Shown here: positions 8,920 to 19,575 of the stretch, in pieces
Layout: each line of letters opens with the position of its first letter
Position numbering within the stretch: position 1 is the first letter of the stretch
Source of the DNA: Streptomyces sp. PH10-H1
GTDB taxonomy: Bacteria > Actinomycetota > Actinomycetes > Streptomycetales > Streptomycetaceae
DNA length: 64,000 nucleotides
Assembly (NCBI RefSeq): GCF_030063355.1
Contig: NZ_JASISZ010000003.1
Coordinates: 1-64,000, forward strand
Direction of reading: 5' to 3'
Position numbers and translations under genes: made by a program
The notes under the pieces: generated by a model
Databases searched by the model: none
What the model saw: the letters and a program-made list of their open reading frames with translations, nothing else
Told to the model about the DNA's origin: nothing

Positions 8920-8942
8920 GTTACGCTACGAAACAGCGTTAC
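8920..8942. promoter_or_regulatory. Inverted repeat in the birA-pccB divergent promoter region
   Basis: GTTACGCT at 8920-8927 faces AGCGTTAC at 8935-8942 across seven bases, with one non-complementary position. It sits 54 bp upstream of pccB and 60 bp upstream of birA, a position suited to a shared operator. The binding protein is unknown. Confidence 0.4.
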
Positions 8943-8995
8943 TCGCCAGTCAAGTAGGACCCGACAGGACCCACGAGAGCAGGAGAGCCGCCTCC

Positions 8996-10585
8996 ATGGC
9001 CGAGCCGGAGCACGACATTCACACCACCGCGGGCAAGCTCGCGGATCTGCGCCGCCGTATCGACGAGGCGACGCACGCCGGCTCCGAGCGCGCGGTGGAG
9101 AAGCAGCACGCCAAGGGCAAGCTGACCGCCCGCGAGCGCATCGGACTGCTCCTGGACGAGGATTCGTTCGTCGAGCTGGACGAGCTCGCCCGGCACCGCA
9201 CGACCAACTTCGGGTTGGAGAAGAACCGCCCGTACGGCGACGGTGTCGTCACCGGCTACGGCACGGTCGAGGGCCGCCCGGTGGCGGTCTTCTCGCAGGA
9301 CTTCACGGTCTTCGGCGGCGCCCTGGGCGAGGTCTACGGCGAGAAGATCGTCAAGGTGATGGACTGGGCGATGAAGACCGGCTGCCCGGTCATCGGCATC
9401 AACGACTCCGGCGGCGCCCGGATCCAGGAGGGCGTGGCCTCGCTGGGGATGTACGGCGAGATCTTCCGCCGCAACACCCACGCCTCCGGCGTCATCCCGC
9501 AGATCTCGCTGATCGTGGGCCCGTGTGCGGGCGGCGCGGTGTACTCGCCGGCCATCACGGACTTCGTGGTGATGGTCGATCAGACCTCGCACATGTTCAT
9601 CACAGGGCCCGACGTGATCAAGACCGTGACGGGCGAGGACGTCGGCTTCGAGGAGCTGGGCGGGGCCCGTACCCACAACACGACGTCCGGCAACGCCCAC
9701 CACATGGCGGGTGACGAGAAGGACGCCATCGAGTACGTGAAGGCGCTGCTGTCGTACCTGCCGTCCAACAACCTGGCGGAGGCACCGGCCTATCCGGTCG
9801 AGGCCGATCTGGAGACCAGCGCCGAGGACCTCGAACTGGACGCGCTGATCCCGGACTCCGCGAACCAGCCGTACGACATGCACAAGGTCATCGAGCACGT
9901 GCTGGACGACGGCGAGTTCCTGGAGACGCAGGCGCTGTTCGCGCCGAACATCATCGCGGGCCTGGGCCGGATCGAGGGCCGTCCGGTCGGCATCATCGCC
10001 AACCAGCCGATGCAGTACGCGGGCTGCCTGGACATCGACGCGTCCGAAAAGGCCGCGCGTTTCGTCCGCACCTGCGACAGCTTCAACATCCCGGTCGTGA
10101 CCTTCGTGGACGTGCCCGGCTTCCTGCCCGGCACCGACCAGGAGTGGAACGGCATCATCCGGCGCGGCGCCAAGCTGATCTACGCCTACGCGGAGGCGAC
10201 GGTCCCGCTGATCACCGTCATCACCCGCAAGGCGTACGGCGGCGCCTACGACGTGATGGGCTCCAAGCACCTGGGGGCGGACCTGAACCTGGCGTGGCCG
10301 ACCGCGCAGATCGCGGTCATGGGCGCCCAGGGCGCGGTGAACATCCTGCACCGCCGCACGCTCGCCGAGGCGAAGACACCGGAGGCGGTCGAGGAGCTGC
10401 GGCAGCAGCTGATCACCGACTACGAGGACGCGCTGCTGAATCCGTATGTGGCGGCAGAGCGCGGTTACATCGACGCGGTGATCATGCCGTCCGAGACGCG
10501 CTCGCATCTCGTCAAGGCGCTGCGGACGCTGCGCAACAAGCGCGAGAGCCTGCCGCCGAAGAAGCACGGCAACATCCCCCTCTAG
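8996..10585 (+). CDS. pccB: Propionyl-CoA carboxylase beta (carboxyltransferase) subunit
   Basis: Transfers carboxyl from carboxybiotin to propionyl-CoA, giving methylmalonyl-CoA, a polyketide extender and propionate-assimilation intermediate. The 529-residue length is typical. Crotonase-like halves carry the oxyanion-hole glycines ([24 protein letters not shown]; later VDVPGFLPG and [12 protein letters not shown]). The true start is ATG 8996 ([11 protein letters not shown]), preceded by a GGAG-containing leader; the open frame extends far upstream by chance. Substrate preference (propionyl versus acetyl) rests on one active-site residue of the family that I did not resolve, so the name comes from similarity and context. 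pccE follows 76 bp downstream. Confidence 0.92.
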   Translation: MAEPEHDIHTTAGKLADLRRRIDEATHAGSERAVEKQHAKGKLTARERIGLLLDEDSFVELDELARHRTTNFGLEKNRPYGDGVVTGYGTVEGRPVAVFSQDFTVFGGALGEVYGEKIVKVMDWAMKTGCPVIGINDSGGARIQEGVASLGMYGEIFRRNTHASGVIPQISLIVGPCAGGAVYSPAITDFVVMVDQTSHMFITGPDVIKTVTGEDVGFEELGGARTHNTTSGNAHHMAGDEKDAIEYVKALLSYLPSNNLAEAPAYPVEADLETSAEDLELDALIPDSANQPYDMHKVIEHVLDDGEFLETQALFAPNIIAGLGRIEGRPVGIIANQPMQYAGCLDIDASEKAARFVRTCDSFNIPVVTFVDVPGFLPGTDQEWNGIIRRGAKLIYAYAEATVPLITVITRKAYGGAYDVMGSKHLGADLNLAWPTAQIAVMGAQGAVNILHRRTLAEAKTPEAVEELRQQLITDYEDALLNPYVAAERGYIDAVIMPSETRSHLVKALRTLRNKRESLPPKKHGNIPL

Positions 10586-10661
10586 TCCCGGCTGATCCCG
10601 GCTGGTCCCCTCCAGTCCCCAGCCGTCCGCAACCGCCCCCAACCACTGAAGGAGCCGTCAC

Positions 10662-10868
10662 GTGGTGATCAAGGTAGAGCGGGGAAATCCGACCCCGGAG
10701 GAGCTTGCCGCCGTCGTGGCACTGGTCCAGGCGCGGGCCGCCGCCACGGCGGGCAGCGCCGACGGCCCGCAGCGGACGGACGAGTGGGCCGACCCGGCCC
10801 ACAACGTGCCCCGCCCTGTCCCCGGCCCGGGTCCCGGTGCCTGGCGCACGACCTTCTGGCCCCGCTGA
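10662..10868 (+). CDS. pccE: Acyl-CoA carboxylase epsilon subunit
   Basis: A 68-residue accessory subunit that, in Streptomyces and mycobacteria, binds the alpha-beta carboxylase complex and raises its activity. It starts VIKVERGNPTPEELAAVVAL, the helical signature of the family, then an Ala-rich stretch, and ends PGPGAWRTTFWPR, the usual Trp-rich tail. It is the second gene of the pccB operon and is followed by a strong terminator. The GTG start is at 10662. Names accE and pccE are both in use; pairing with pccB favours pccE. Confidence 0.88.
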   Translation: MVIKVERGNPTPEELAAVVALVQARAAATAGSADGPQRTDEWADPAHNVPRPVPGPGPGAWRTTFWPR

Positions 10869-10896
10869 ACGGGTCCCGCTGAAATAGTCATCTTCC

Positions 10897-10936
10897 GGCC
10901 CGCGCTTGAGTACCCGTACTCAGGCGCGGGCCTTTT
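10897..10936 (+). terminator. Intrinsic terminator of the pccB-pccE operon
   Basis: A 16-bp stem with one G-U pair, GGCCCGCGCTTGAGTA against TACTCAGGCGCGGGCC, loop CCCG, followed by TTTT at 10933-10936. It ends 22 bp before the next small gene. Confidence 0.9.
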
Positions 10937-10957
10937 CCCGGGCGCAACCTGGAAGAC

Positions 10958-11095
10958 ATGTTGTGGTCGGACCGCGACCGGCGCGACGAGCCGCCGGAGG
11001 ACATGCGGCAGGTGCAGGCGATGGTGCGGCGCGCGATGCTCGTCATCGCGCTGACCCTGCCGCTGCTGATCCTGATGGTCGGCTGGCGCGGCTGA
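10958..11095 (+). CDS. Small single-pass membrane protein, 45 residues
   Basis: ATG 10958 to TGA 11095 encodes a 45-residue protein. The first 26 residues are charged and Met-rich ([12 protein letters not shown], then [11 protein letters not shown]); the rest is one hydrophobic helix ([14 protein letters not shown]) ending GWRG. A GGAAG sequence is close upstream. The layout (polar N-terminus, C-terminal helix, short WRG tail) is that of a single-span membrane peptide. It lies alone between the pccE terminator and maf. I recall a small hypothetical gene at this place in S. coelicolor, which supports it being real. Function unknown. Confidence 0.65.
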   Translation: MLWSDRDRRDEPPEDMRQVQAMVRRAMLVIALTLPLLILMVGWRG

Positions 11096-11196
11096 CCCGT
11101 GCCGCCGGCCGGCCGGCGGCGTACCCGTACCGCCGCCCGGCGCGTGCGGCCGGCCCGCCCGGCGTCCGCGCCCGGCGCCGTCATTACGATGGCCCG

Positions 11197-11799
11197 ATGA
11201 GCACCCGCCGCCCCCTCGTCCTGGCCTCCGCCTCCCCCGCCCGTCTCGCTCTGCTGCGGCAGGCCGGACTCGACCCCCGGGTCGTGGTCAGCGGGGTCGA
11301 CGAGGACGCGCTGACGGCCGCGAACCCGGCGGAGCTGGCGAAGGTGCTGGCCGAGGCGAAGGCGACGGTGGTCGCGGCGGAACTGACCGGCGGGGAGCTG
11401 GTGATCGGCTGCGACTCCGTACTGGAACTGGACGGGGAAGCGCTGGGCAAGCCGGCGGACGCCGCCGAGGCGACCGCCCGGTGGCAGGCGATGCGCGGCC
11501 GGTCGGGCGTGCTGCGGACCGGCCACTGCGTCATCGACACCGCGATCGGCAAGCAGGTCTCGGCGACCGCGTCGACCACGGTGCGCTTCGGGTCGCCGGA
11601 CGACGCCGAGATCGCCGCGTACGTCGCGAGCGGTGAGCCGCTCTACGTCGCGGGAGCGTTCACCCTCGACGGTCGCTCGGCCCCGTTCATCGACGGCATC
11701 GACGGCGACGCGGGCACTGTGATCGGCCTGTCGCTGCCGATGCTGCGGCGCCTGCTGGCCGACCTGGACGTGCGGATCACCGACCTCTGGACGGCGTAG
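11197..11799 (+). CDS. maf: Maf-like nucleotide pyrophosphatase
   Basis: Cytosolic house-cleaning enzyme that hydrolyses non-canonical or dTTP/UTP-type nucleoside triphosphates to monophosphates. The 200-residue protein has the P-loop-like start [16 protein letters not shown], the central [15 protein letters not shown] block with the conserved Asp, and the C-terminal [15 protein letters not shown] and [12 protein letters not shown] blocks. The start at 11197 ([14 protein letters not shown]) fits the family; the open frame extends far upstream without coding character. It lies between the carboxylase beta and alpha genes. Confidence 0.9.
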   Translation: MSTRRPLVLASASPARLALLRQAGLDPRVVVSGVDEDALTAANPAELAKVLAEAKATVVAAELTGGELVIGCDSVLELDGEALGKPADAAEATARWQAMRGRSGVLRTGHCVIDTAIGKQVSATASTTVRFGSPDDAEIAAYVASGEPLYVAGAFTLDGRSAPFIDGIDGDAGTVIGLSLPMLRRLLADLDVRITDLWTA

Positions 11800-11878
11800 C
11801 CAGCGGTAGGTCCGGTAGGCACCGGAACATCCGGTAGGCGGCGATAAGTCCCGTTGGCCCCGTGGCTCCCTGTACGTC

Positions 11879-12406
11879 CTAGGCGGCGGCCGTGGCGCCC
11901 GGCGGCGAGGCCTCATTGCCCCTGACCTCGGCGGCGCTCTCGCCGCCACCACCACCGCCACCGCCACCGTCGGCGTCGACGGGGTTGTCGACGGGGTTGT
12001 TGTCGCCGTAGAGCAGCAATGTGCCGACAAGGAGCGCCAGGACGGCCATCATGAGGACGAAGGCGGGCCAGCCGACCAGGCCGACGACGACCGCGCCCAG
12101 GATGCCGTGGCCGACCGCGCACACGATGATCAGGATCCGTCCGAACCTGCCGGGCGGGCGGCCACGCAGCGCTATCCGCGCGGGGACGAGGGCACAGCCG
12201 ATGAGGAAGAGCGCGAACAGGACACCGCCGACCCAGGTTCCGATGGCCATGGCGTTCGGGTCGAGTCCGGCGAGCGACATGTTCTGGTGGCGCACGGCGA
12301 GGCCGAGCACCATGTTGATGAAGGCGATGCCCATCGCCTCAAGGATGAGCACTACAGCCGCGGTAGCGGCCACACCTCTGCGCACCTTGCCCCCTTCAAC
12401 CTGCAA
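11879..12406 (-). CDS. Four-helix membrane protein, unknown function
   Basis: A 175-residue integral membrane protein. Hydrophobic segments at about residues 12-36, 52-75, 88-108 and 112-131 suggest four helices. The C-terminal tail is polar and contains a run of nine glycines (DADGGGGGGGGG) followed by a Glu/Ala-rich end. I do not recognise a family. It diverges from accA2 across 353 bp. The Gly run comes from a simple GCC/ACC-type repeat and probably varies in length between strains. Confidence 0.7.
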   Translation of the reverse strand: MQVEGGKVRRGVAATAAVVLILEAMGIAFINMVLGLAVRHQNMSLAGLDPNAMAIGTWVGGVLFALFLIGCALVPARIALRGRPPGRFGRILIIVCAVGHGILGAVVVGLVGWPAFVLMMAVLALLVGTLLLYGDNNPVDNPVDADGGGGGGGGGESAAEVRGNEASPPGATAAA

Positions 12407-12759
12407 CCGTTACCCCGGGTATCACGCATCGCGAACGCTACTAACGGGTAGGTCCCGCGGCAAGGTCCGTGACCCCGCCACCCTTTCGGGGTGGCGGACG
12501 AGCAAAGATTCCACCCCCTATTCGTGGGGAACCCACAAAGGATCCGGCACTCTGGCCACGGTTACACAGAGAGACATCGGCCACACCGGGTGCCTTGGGA
12601 CACCTGGACGAATGGGGTCGTACCGTGGATTTAGCAGGCACCCGGCCGCTCAACCGGCACTCGAATCACCCTCCGTGTGGGCAAGCTCACCTGTAGGGAT
12701 GACTCGGCATGAAGTGTCGTCAGTAACTAAACTCGGCTTGTTTCAAGGAGGGAGCCATC
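12407..12759. other. Intergenic region upstream of accA2
   Basis: No convincing gene in either strand. It holds a 9-bp hairpin (CCGCCACCC at 12475-12483 with GGGTGGCGG at 12489-12497) and the accA2 ribosome-binding site AAGGAGGGAG at 12745-12754. AT-richer sequence at 12715-12740 is the likely promoter area, but I could not assign firm -10 and -35 boxes. Confidence 0.5.
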
Positions 12760-14526
<1,767 letters not shown>

Positions 14527-14548
14527 CCGCAGGGTCGGTGAACTGACG

Positions 14549-14584
14549 ATGCCGGGCGGGCCCAGTGGGCCCGCCCGGCATTTC
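14549..14584 (+). terminator. Intrinsic terminator of accA2
   Basis: Perfect 15-bp stem (ATGCCGGGCGGGCCC with GGGCCCGCCCGGCAT), loop AGT, followed by TTTC. It starts 22 bp after the accA2 stop. Confidence 0.9.
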
Positions 14585-14636
14585 GCTGCTCAGCGCTCAG
14601 CCACGCCGGCCCCGGCCGCGTCCGGCCGCGCCGGGT

Positions 14637-15687
14637 TCAGCCGCGGCCCGCGGACCGCAGCGCGGACCGGCGCCCGGACTGCCGCTGGGGTGTCCGTACA
14701 GCCAGGACGAGCAGCAGGGCGAGGCCGGTGAAGACGGCGGCGGCCGCGAAGGCCGCCGTGGCGCCCGCCGTGAAGACCTCCCCGGCATCGCCGCCGGCGT
14801 GCCGGGACGCCGTGCCGAATACGGTGACGAGGATCGACAGGCCCAGGCTGCCGCCGATCTGCTGCATCGTCTGCAGCAGCCCCGAGGCCGACCCGGTGTC
14901 CCGTGCCTGGACCCCGGACAGGATGAGGGTGCTGAGCGGCATCATCGTGAAGCCGACGCCCACCCCGATCAGCGCCAGCGGCCCGAGCAGCGCTCCCGCG
15001 TAGCCGGTTCCGGCGCCGAGCTGCGTGAGCCACAGCGTCCCGCTGAGGGAGAGCAGGGCGCCGGTCGACGCCGGCCGCCGGGATGGCGTGCCGTCTCGGC
15101 GACGTAGCGCGGGGCGAGGGCGGCGATGGCGATGCCGACGGGGATGTTGATGAAGAACACCCACCGCCAGGAGCCCCATTCGGTGAGCATGCCGCCCACG
15201 ATGAGGCCGACGGCGGATCCGGCGCCGGAGATCGCGGAGAACACGCTGAGCGCGCGGTTGCGCTCGGTTCCCTCGGTGAAGGTCGTGGTCAGCAGGGCAA
15301 GAGTGCTGGGAGCGGCCAGTGCGGCGGCGGCGCCCTGAGCGCCGCGGGAGACGAGCAGCAGGGTCGCGTCGGTGGCCCCCCGGCGACCGAGGCGGCGGTG
15401 AAGGCCAGCACCCCGATGATCAGGGCGCGGCGGCGCCCGATGAGGTCGCCGATCCGGCTGCCGAGCAGCAGCAGGCCACCGAAGGCGAGGATGTAGACAT
15501 TCAGTATCCAAGACATGCTGGTGGAGGAGAAGCCCAGGTCGGAGCCTATGCCGGGCAGGGCAACATTCACCACCGTCGCGTCCAGCAGCAGCATCAGCTG
15601 GGTGCCGACGATGGCGGAGAGCGCGAGGAGATGCCGGCGGGGCGGAGCCGGGGCGATGACGGGGGCCGTGCGCAGGGACGTGGACAT
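14637..15687 (-). pseudogene. Decayed MFS drug-efflux gene (DHA2/EmrB type)
   Basis: Three frames must be joined to read the protein. The first (from ATG 15687) gives the N-terminus with VVNVALPGIGSDLGFS and GSRIGDLIGRRRALI. The frame breaks in a run of six Gs near 15377-15382; the next frame continues TDATLLLVSRGAQGAAAALA to WGSWRWVFFINIPVG and YVAETARHP. A second break near 15080 jumps to STGALLSLSGTLWLTQLGAG and the last helices. About 150 residues (helices 7-9 of 14) are missing there, so this is deletion as well as frameshift. The first break alone could be a sequencing error, the second could not. The linked TetR gene is intact. Confidence 0.88.
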
Positions 15688-15718
15688 GATGAAGAGGCCT
15701 CCAGAAGGAGAGCAGAAG

Positions 15719-15757
15719 CGGAGGGTGCCTCCGTAAACTATGCGGAGGGCACCTCCG
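15719..15757. promoter_or_regulatory. Two palindromic operator candidates for the TetR regulator
   Basis: CGGAGGGTGCCTCCG at 15719-15733 and CGGAGGGCACCTCCG at 15743-15757 are both palindromes with arms CGGAGG/CCTCCG, centred 24 bp apart in the divergent region between the efflux gene and the TetR gene. The position is classic for TetR autoregulation; binding is inferred. Confidence 0.7.
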
Positions 15758-15820
15758 GTTCTACAATGTCATTCTGGGATCCTGGGATTCCGGGATCCGG
15801 ACCTTGGGAGGCAGGTGGCG

Positions 15821-16378
15821 ATGCGGGCAGACGCGCAGCGCAACTACGACCGGTTGCTGGTGGAGGCCCGACAGGCCTTCATCGTGCACGGCACCGACGC
15901 GTCGCTGGAGGACATCGCACGCCACGCCGGCGTCGGCATCGGCACCCTCTACCGGCACTTCCCCGACCGCTACGCGCTGATGAACGCGGTCTTCGAGCAG
16001 GAGGTCGAGCTGCTCACGGTGCGCGCCAAGGAGCTGCTGACGGCGGACTCACCCACCGAGGCGCTCATCCGGTGGCTGCGCATGGTCGCCGTCCACTCCA
16101 CCGCGTACCGCGGGCTGTCGGCGGCCATCATGGCCGCGGACGACACGAAGATGGCCGCGTGCAAGTACCCGCTGCGAGCGGCGGGCGGGGCGCTGCTCGA
16201 ACGCGCCCAGCGGGCCGGTGAGGTACGCGAGGACGCCACCATCGCCGACCTGCTCAAGCTGACGAACGCGATTGTGCTGGTGGCCGAGAAGGACCCGCAG
16301 GACCGGGCGATCTTCGACCGGCTGATGGAACTGGCCCTGTACGGCCTGCGCACCCCCGCGACCGCCGCACGGAGCTGA
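15821..16378 (+). CDS. TetR-family repressor
   Basis: A 185-residue regulator with an N-terminal TetR helix-turn-helix: FIVHGTDASLEDIARHAGVGIGTLYRHFPDRYALM. The remainder is the helical ligand and dimer domain. The start at 15821 (MRADAQRNYDRLL) follows GGGAGGCAGGTGGCG; the frame extends 27 codons further up through the operator region, which is unlikely to be coding. It diverges from the efflux gene it presumably once repressed, which is now a pseudogene, so only autoregulation or distant targets remain. The stop codon lies inside a short tandem repeat. Confidence 0.88.
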   Translation: MRADAQRNYDRLLVEARQAFIVHGTDASLEDIARHAGVGIGTLYRHFPDRYALMNAVFEQEVELLTVRAKELLTADSPTEALIRWLRMVAVHSTAYRGLSAAIMAADDTKMAACKYPLRAAGGALLERAQRAGEVREDATIADLLKLTNAIVLVAEKDPQDRAIFDRLMELALYGLRTPATAARS

Positions 16379-16409
16379 CCACCGGAGCTGACCACCGGAG
16401 CTGACCACC
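16371..16409. repeat. 13-bp tandem repeat, three copies, over the tetR stop
   Basis: GGAGCTGACCACC occurs three times without gaps at 16371, 16384 and 16397. The TGA of the TetR gene is in the first copy. Confidence 0.95.
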
Positions 16410-16425
16410 GGGCCCTGGCGGGCCC
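16410..16425. terminator. Hairpin between convergent tetR and deoR-type genes
   Basis: GGGCCC at 16410-16415 and GGGCCC at 16420-16425 pair across TGGC. There is no clear T-run; the role as a bidirectional terminator is inferred from its place between convergent stops. Confidence 0.45.
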
Positions 16426-16446
16426 GGCTCTCCCCTGCGGCCGCCC

Positions 16447-17376
16447 CTAACGGCGCCGCAGGTCGGCGATCCTGGCAGCCTGCTGGTCGGCCACGATCGG
16501 CGCGGCGCGCAGCGACGGCTGCCCCGGGTGCTGACGCCGCCGGGGAGCGGGCATCTCGCGGCGCGGCCGCCCGGCCGCGATGGCGTCGGCCCCGACAAGG
16601 GACGCGACGGCGACCTGCACGCCCCGGTCGGCGAGCGCCTGGAGCTCGGTCGCGCTGCGATCGTCACCGGGCGGCGGTTCGTCCGTCACCAGATGAGTGA
16701 TCAGATCGGTGGGCACGGTCTGGAACATGGTGTCCGAGCCCAGTTTGGTGTGGTCGGCCAGGACGACGACCTCAGCCGCCGCCTGCACCAGCGCCCGGTC
16801 GACGCTCGCGCAGAGCATGTTGGACGTCGACAGACCGCGTTCCGCGGTCAGCCCCGCGCCCGACAGGAAGGCCCGCGACACCCGCAGCCCCTGGAGGGAC
16901 TGCTCGGCACCGCTCCCGACCAGGCCGTAGTTGGAACCGCGCAGCGTGCCACCGGTCATGACGACCTCGACCCGGTTCGCGTGCGCCAGCGCCTGCGCCA
17001 CCAGCAGGGAGTTGGTGACGACGGTCAGTCCGGGAATCCGCGCGAGCCGGCGGGCCAGCTCCTGCGTGGTGGTCCCGGCGCCGACCACGATGGCCTCGCC
17101 CTCTTCGACGAGCCCGGCCGCGAGATCGGCGATGGCCGTCTTCTCCGCGGTCGCTAGATGGGATTTCTGCGGAAAGCCGGATTCCCTGGTGAAGCCACCC
17201 GGCAGCACCGCACCGCCATGCCGGCGGTCGAGCAGTCCTTCGGCCTCCAACGCGCGCACGTCCCGCCGCACGGTCACTTCGGAGGTCTGGACGACACGGG
17301 CGAGCTCCCGGAGCGATACCGCTCCGTTAGCCCGCACCATTTCGAGGATCAGTTGACGACGTTCTGCTGCGAACAC
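16447..17376 (-). CDS. DeoR-family transcriptional regulator
   Basis: A 309-residue regulator. The N-terminal DeoR helix-turn-helix is clear (MFAAERRQLILEMV, SLRELARVVQTSEVTVRRDVRALEAEGLLDRRHGG). A sugar-phosphate isomerase-like sensor domain follows, with VGAGTTTQELARRL, TVVTNSLLVAQAL and a GTLRGSNYGLVG block. The last 40 residues are an Arg/Pro/Gln-rich extension outside the usual domain. It starts at the GTG at 17376. DeoR proteins usually sense phosphorylated sugars, and nucleoside genes lie within 2-9 kb, so it is one candidate regulator of them. Its own promoter region lacks the CTACGCGCGTAG site, so the link is only positional. Confidence 0.88.
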   Translation of the reverse strand: MFAAERRQLILEMVRANGAVSLRELARVVQTSEVTVRRDVRALEAEGLLDRRHGGAVLPGGFTRESGFPQKSHLATAEKTAIADLAAGLVEEGEAIVVGAGTTTQELARRLARIPGLTVVTNSLLVAQALAHANRVEVVMTGGTLRGSNYGLVGSGAEQSLQGLRVSRAFLSGAGLTAERGLSTSNMLCASVDRALVQAAAEVVVLADHTKLGSDTMFQTVPTDLITHLVTDEPPPGDDRSATELQALADRGVQVAVASLVGADAIAAGRPRREMPAPRRRQHPGQPSLRAAPIVADQQAARIADLRRR

Positions 17377-17479
17377 GAAACTGACAGTAACGCCAACGAC
17401 CGTCTGCTTTCAGCACTTTGCGCCACTTAACCGAAGTCGTGCACAAAAGAGACCACTGAGTGGTAGCAGCGGGCAGGCC

Positions 17480-18928
17480 CTACAGCTCGCTGGCGGTCTT
17501 GCGGGTGTGGAGCTGGCGGGCCACCTCGGCGATCGAACCCGACAGGGACGGGTAGACGGTGAACGCGTTCGCGATCTGCTCCACCGTCAGGTTGTTGTCG
17601 ACCGCGATCGAGATGGGGTGGATCAGCTCACTGGCGCGCGGCGACACGACGACCCCGCCGACGACGATCCCGGTGCCCGGCCGGCAGAACAGCTTGACGA
17701 AGCCGTCGCGGATGCCCTGCATCTTGGCGCGCGGGTTGCGCAGCAGCGGCAGCTTGACGCAGCGGGCGTCGATCCGGCCGCTGTCGACGTCTGCCTGGGT
17801 GTAGCCGACGGTGGCGATCTCCGGGTCGGTGAAGACGTTCGAGGAGACCGTCTTGAGGTTGAGCGGCGCGACCGCGTCGCCCAGGAAGTGGTACATCGCG
17901 ATCCGGCCCTGCATGGCGGCGACCGAGGCGAGGGCGAAGACGCCGGTGACGTCACCGGCCGCGTACACGCCGGGCGCGGAGGTGCGGGAGACCTTGTCGG
18001 TCCAGATGTGGCCGGAGTCCTTGAGCTTGACGCCCGCCTCCTCCAGACCCATGCCGGTGGTGTTCGGAATCGCGCCGACGGCCATCAGGCAGTGCGAGCC
18101 GGTGATGACCCGGCCGTCCGCCAGGGTGACCTCCACCCGGTCGCCGACCCGCTTGGCGGACTCGGCGCGCGAGCGCGCCATCACGTTCATGCCGCGGCGG
18201 CGGAAGACGTCCTCCAGCACGGCGGCGGCGTCCGGGTCCTCGCCCGGCAGCACGCGGTCGCGCGATGAGACGAGTGTCACCTTGGAGCCGAGCGCCTGGT
18301 ACGCCCCGGCGAACTCCGCACCGGTCACGCCGGAGCCCACCACGATGAGCTCCTCGGGGAGCTCCTCCAGGTCGTAGACCTGCGTCCAGTTCAGGATCCG
18401 CTCGCCGTCCGGCAGCGCGTCGGCCAGCTCGCGGGGGCGGGCGCCGGTCGCGATCAGCACCGCGTCGGCCGTCAGCGTCTCCGACGTGCCGTCCGCGGCC
18501 TCGACCACGACACACCGGGTGCCGCCTGCGGTCTGGCAGCCCTCCAGCCGGCCGCGACCGCGCATCACCCGTGCACCCGCACGGGTGACGGAGGCGGTGA
18601 TGTCGTGCGACTGGGCCAGCGCGAGCCGCTTCACCCGCCGGTTCACCTTGCCCAGGTCCACGCCCACCACACGCGCCGCCTGCTCCAGCGGCGGGGTGTC
18701 GTCCGCGACGATGATTCCCAGCTCTTCGTACGAGGAGTCGAAGGTGGTCATCACCTCAGCGGTGGCAATCAAAGTCTTCGACGGGACGCAGTCGGTGAGC
18801 ACCGACGCCCCGCCCAGACCGTCGCAGTCGACGACGGTCACCTCCGCGCCGAGCTGCGACGCGACAAGCGCCGCCTCATATCCGCCGGGTCCGCCGCCAA
18901 TGATCACGATCCGAGTCACGTACCCCAT
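17480..18928 (-). CDS. lpdA: NAD(P)H-quinone reductase, LpdA-like flavoprotein
   Basis: A 482-residue FAD/NAD(P)H oxidoreductase of the dihydrolipoamide dehydrogenase fold. The FAD-binding start is RIVIIGGGPGGYEAALVA. The redox motif reads GGASVLTDCVPSK: the first Cys of the CxxxxC pair is replaced by Ser, so a dithiol lipoamide reaction is not possible. Mycobacterium tuberculosis LpdA (Rv3303c) has a comparable defect and acts as a quinone reductase, so this role is inferred. The NAD domain (VVGSGVTGAEFAGAYQALG) and C-terminal interface domain are complete. It diverges from the GGCT-fold gene; the two starts are 63 bp apart. Confidence 0.87.
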   Translation of the reverse strand: MGYVTRIVIIGGGPGGYEAALVASQLGAEVTVVDCDGLGGASVLTDCVPSKTLIATAEVMTTFDSSYEELGIIVADDTPPLEQAARVVGVDLGKVNRRVKRLALAQSHDITASVTRAGARVMRGRGRLEGCQTAGGTRCVVVEAADGTSETLTADAVLIATGARPRELADALPDGERILNWTQVYDLEELPEELIVVGSGVTGAEFAGAYQALGSKVTLVSSRDRVLPGEDPDAAAVLEDVFRRRGMNVMARSRAESAKRVGDRVEVTLADGRVITGSHCLMAVGAIPNTTGMGLEEAGVKLKDSGHIWTDKVSRTSAPGVYAAGDVTGVFALASVAAMQGRIAMYHFLGDAVAPLNLKTVSSNVFTDPEIATVGYTQADVDSGRIDARCVKLPLLRNPRAKMQGIRDGFVKLFCRPGTGIVVGGVVVSPRASELIHPISIAVDNNLTVEQIANAFTVYPSLSGSIAEVARQLHTRKTASEL

Positions 18929-18991
18929 TGTCCCGCACGCGCCAAGCGTTCACTTACAGGGGGCTCACCTCCCTCCCGTACTCTCGTCATC

Positions 18992-19429
18992 ATGTCGCTC
19001 TACGCCGCCTACGCCGGCAACCTCGACGCGCGGCTCATGACCCGCCGCGCCCCCCACTCCCCGCTGCGCGGCACCGGCTGGCTGGACGGCTGGCGGCTCA
19101 CCTTCGGCGGTGAGCAGATGGGCTGGGAAGGCGCCCTGGCGACCCTTGTCGAGGACCCGCTGCGGCAGGTCTTCGTCGGGCTGTACGACATCGCGCCCAT
19201 CGACGAGGAGTCGATGGACCGCTGGGAGGGCGTACCGCTCAGCATCTACCGGCGCACGACCGTGCGCGTGCACACCCTGGACGGCGAGGTCGCCGCCTGG
19301 ACATATGTGCTGAACGATTACGAGGGCGGCCTGCCCAATGCCCGCTATCTCGGTGAGATCGCGGACGCCGCCGAATCGTGCGGCGCGCCCCACGACTATG
19401 TGATGGAGCTGCGCAAGCGGCCCTGCTGA
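18992..19429 (+). CDS. Gamma-glutamylcyclotransferase-like protein
   Basis: A 145-residue cytosolic protein of the GGCT/AIG2 fold. It starts [16 protein letters not shown], matching the substrate-binding Y-x-x-Y-x-S/G-N-L signature, and continues with [28 protein letters not shown], which contains the glutamate region of the family, and [19 protein letters not shown]. The start at 18992 is set by this motif; the frame is open far upstream on the antisense of lpdA. The true substrate (gamma-glutamyl amino acid or another gamma-glutamylamine) is unknown. Confidence 0.8.
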   Translation: MSLYAAYAGNLDARLMTRRAPHSPLRGTGWLDGWRLTFGGEQMGWEGALATLVEDPLRQVFVGLYDIAPIDEESMDRWEGVPLSIYRRTTVRVHTLDGEVAAWTYVLNDYEGGLPNARYLGEIADAAESCGAPHDYVMELRKRPC

Positions 19430-19538
19430 GCCGCCACAGCCCTTCCCGGCCGCCGACCCGCCGCCGTCCTGACCTACCTCCGGCAGGGACGTCAATCAGC
19501 GGATCATCCGAAATCCGGGGGGCGCTCCGCTGGGACGT

Positions 19539-19550
19539 CTACGCGCGTAG
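19539..19550. promoter_or_regulatory. Nucleoside-regulon operator candidate at punA
   Basis: Perfect palindrome CTACGCGCGTAG, ending 25 bp before the punA GTG. The same 12-mer precedes deoC, add and the nucleoside ABC ATPase gene. Confidence 0.75.
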
Positions 19551-19575
19551 GCCGGAACCGGATACCCTCGTCCGC

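Noticed and set aside
15289-15687. Separate short membrane-protein gene
   Set aside because: It is the N-terminal frame of the broken MFS gene; the protein continues in the next frame without a gap.
16447-17376. Assigning the DeoR-type protein as the regulator of the CTACGCGCGTAG sites
   Set aside because: Only proximity supports it. Its own promoter lacks the site, and CG-centred palindromes suit LacI-type proteins at least as well, so I leave the regulator open.
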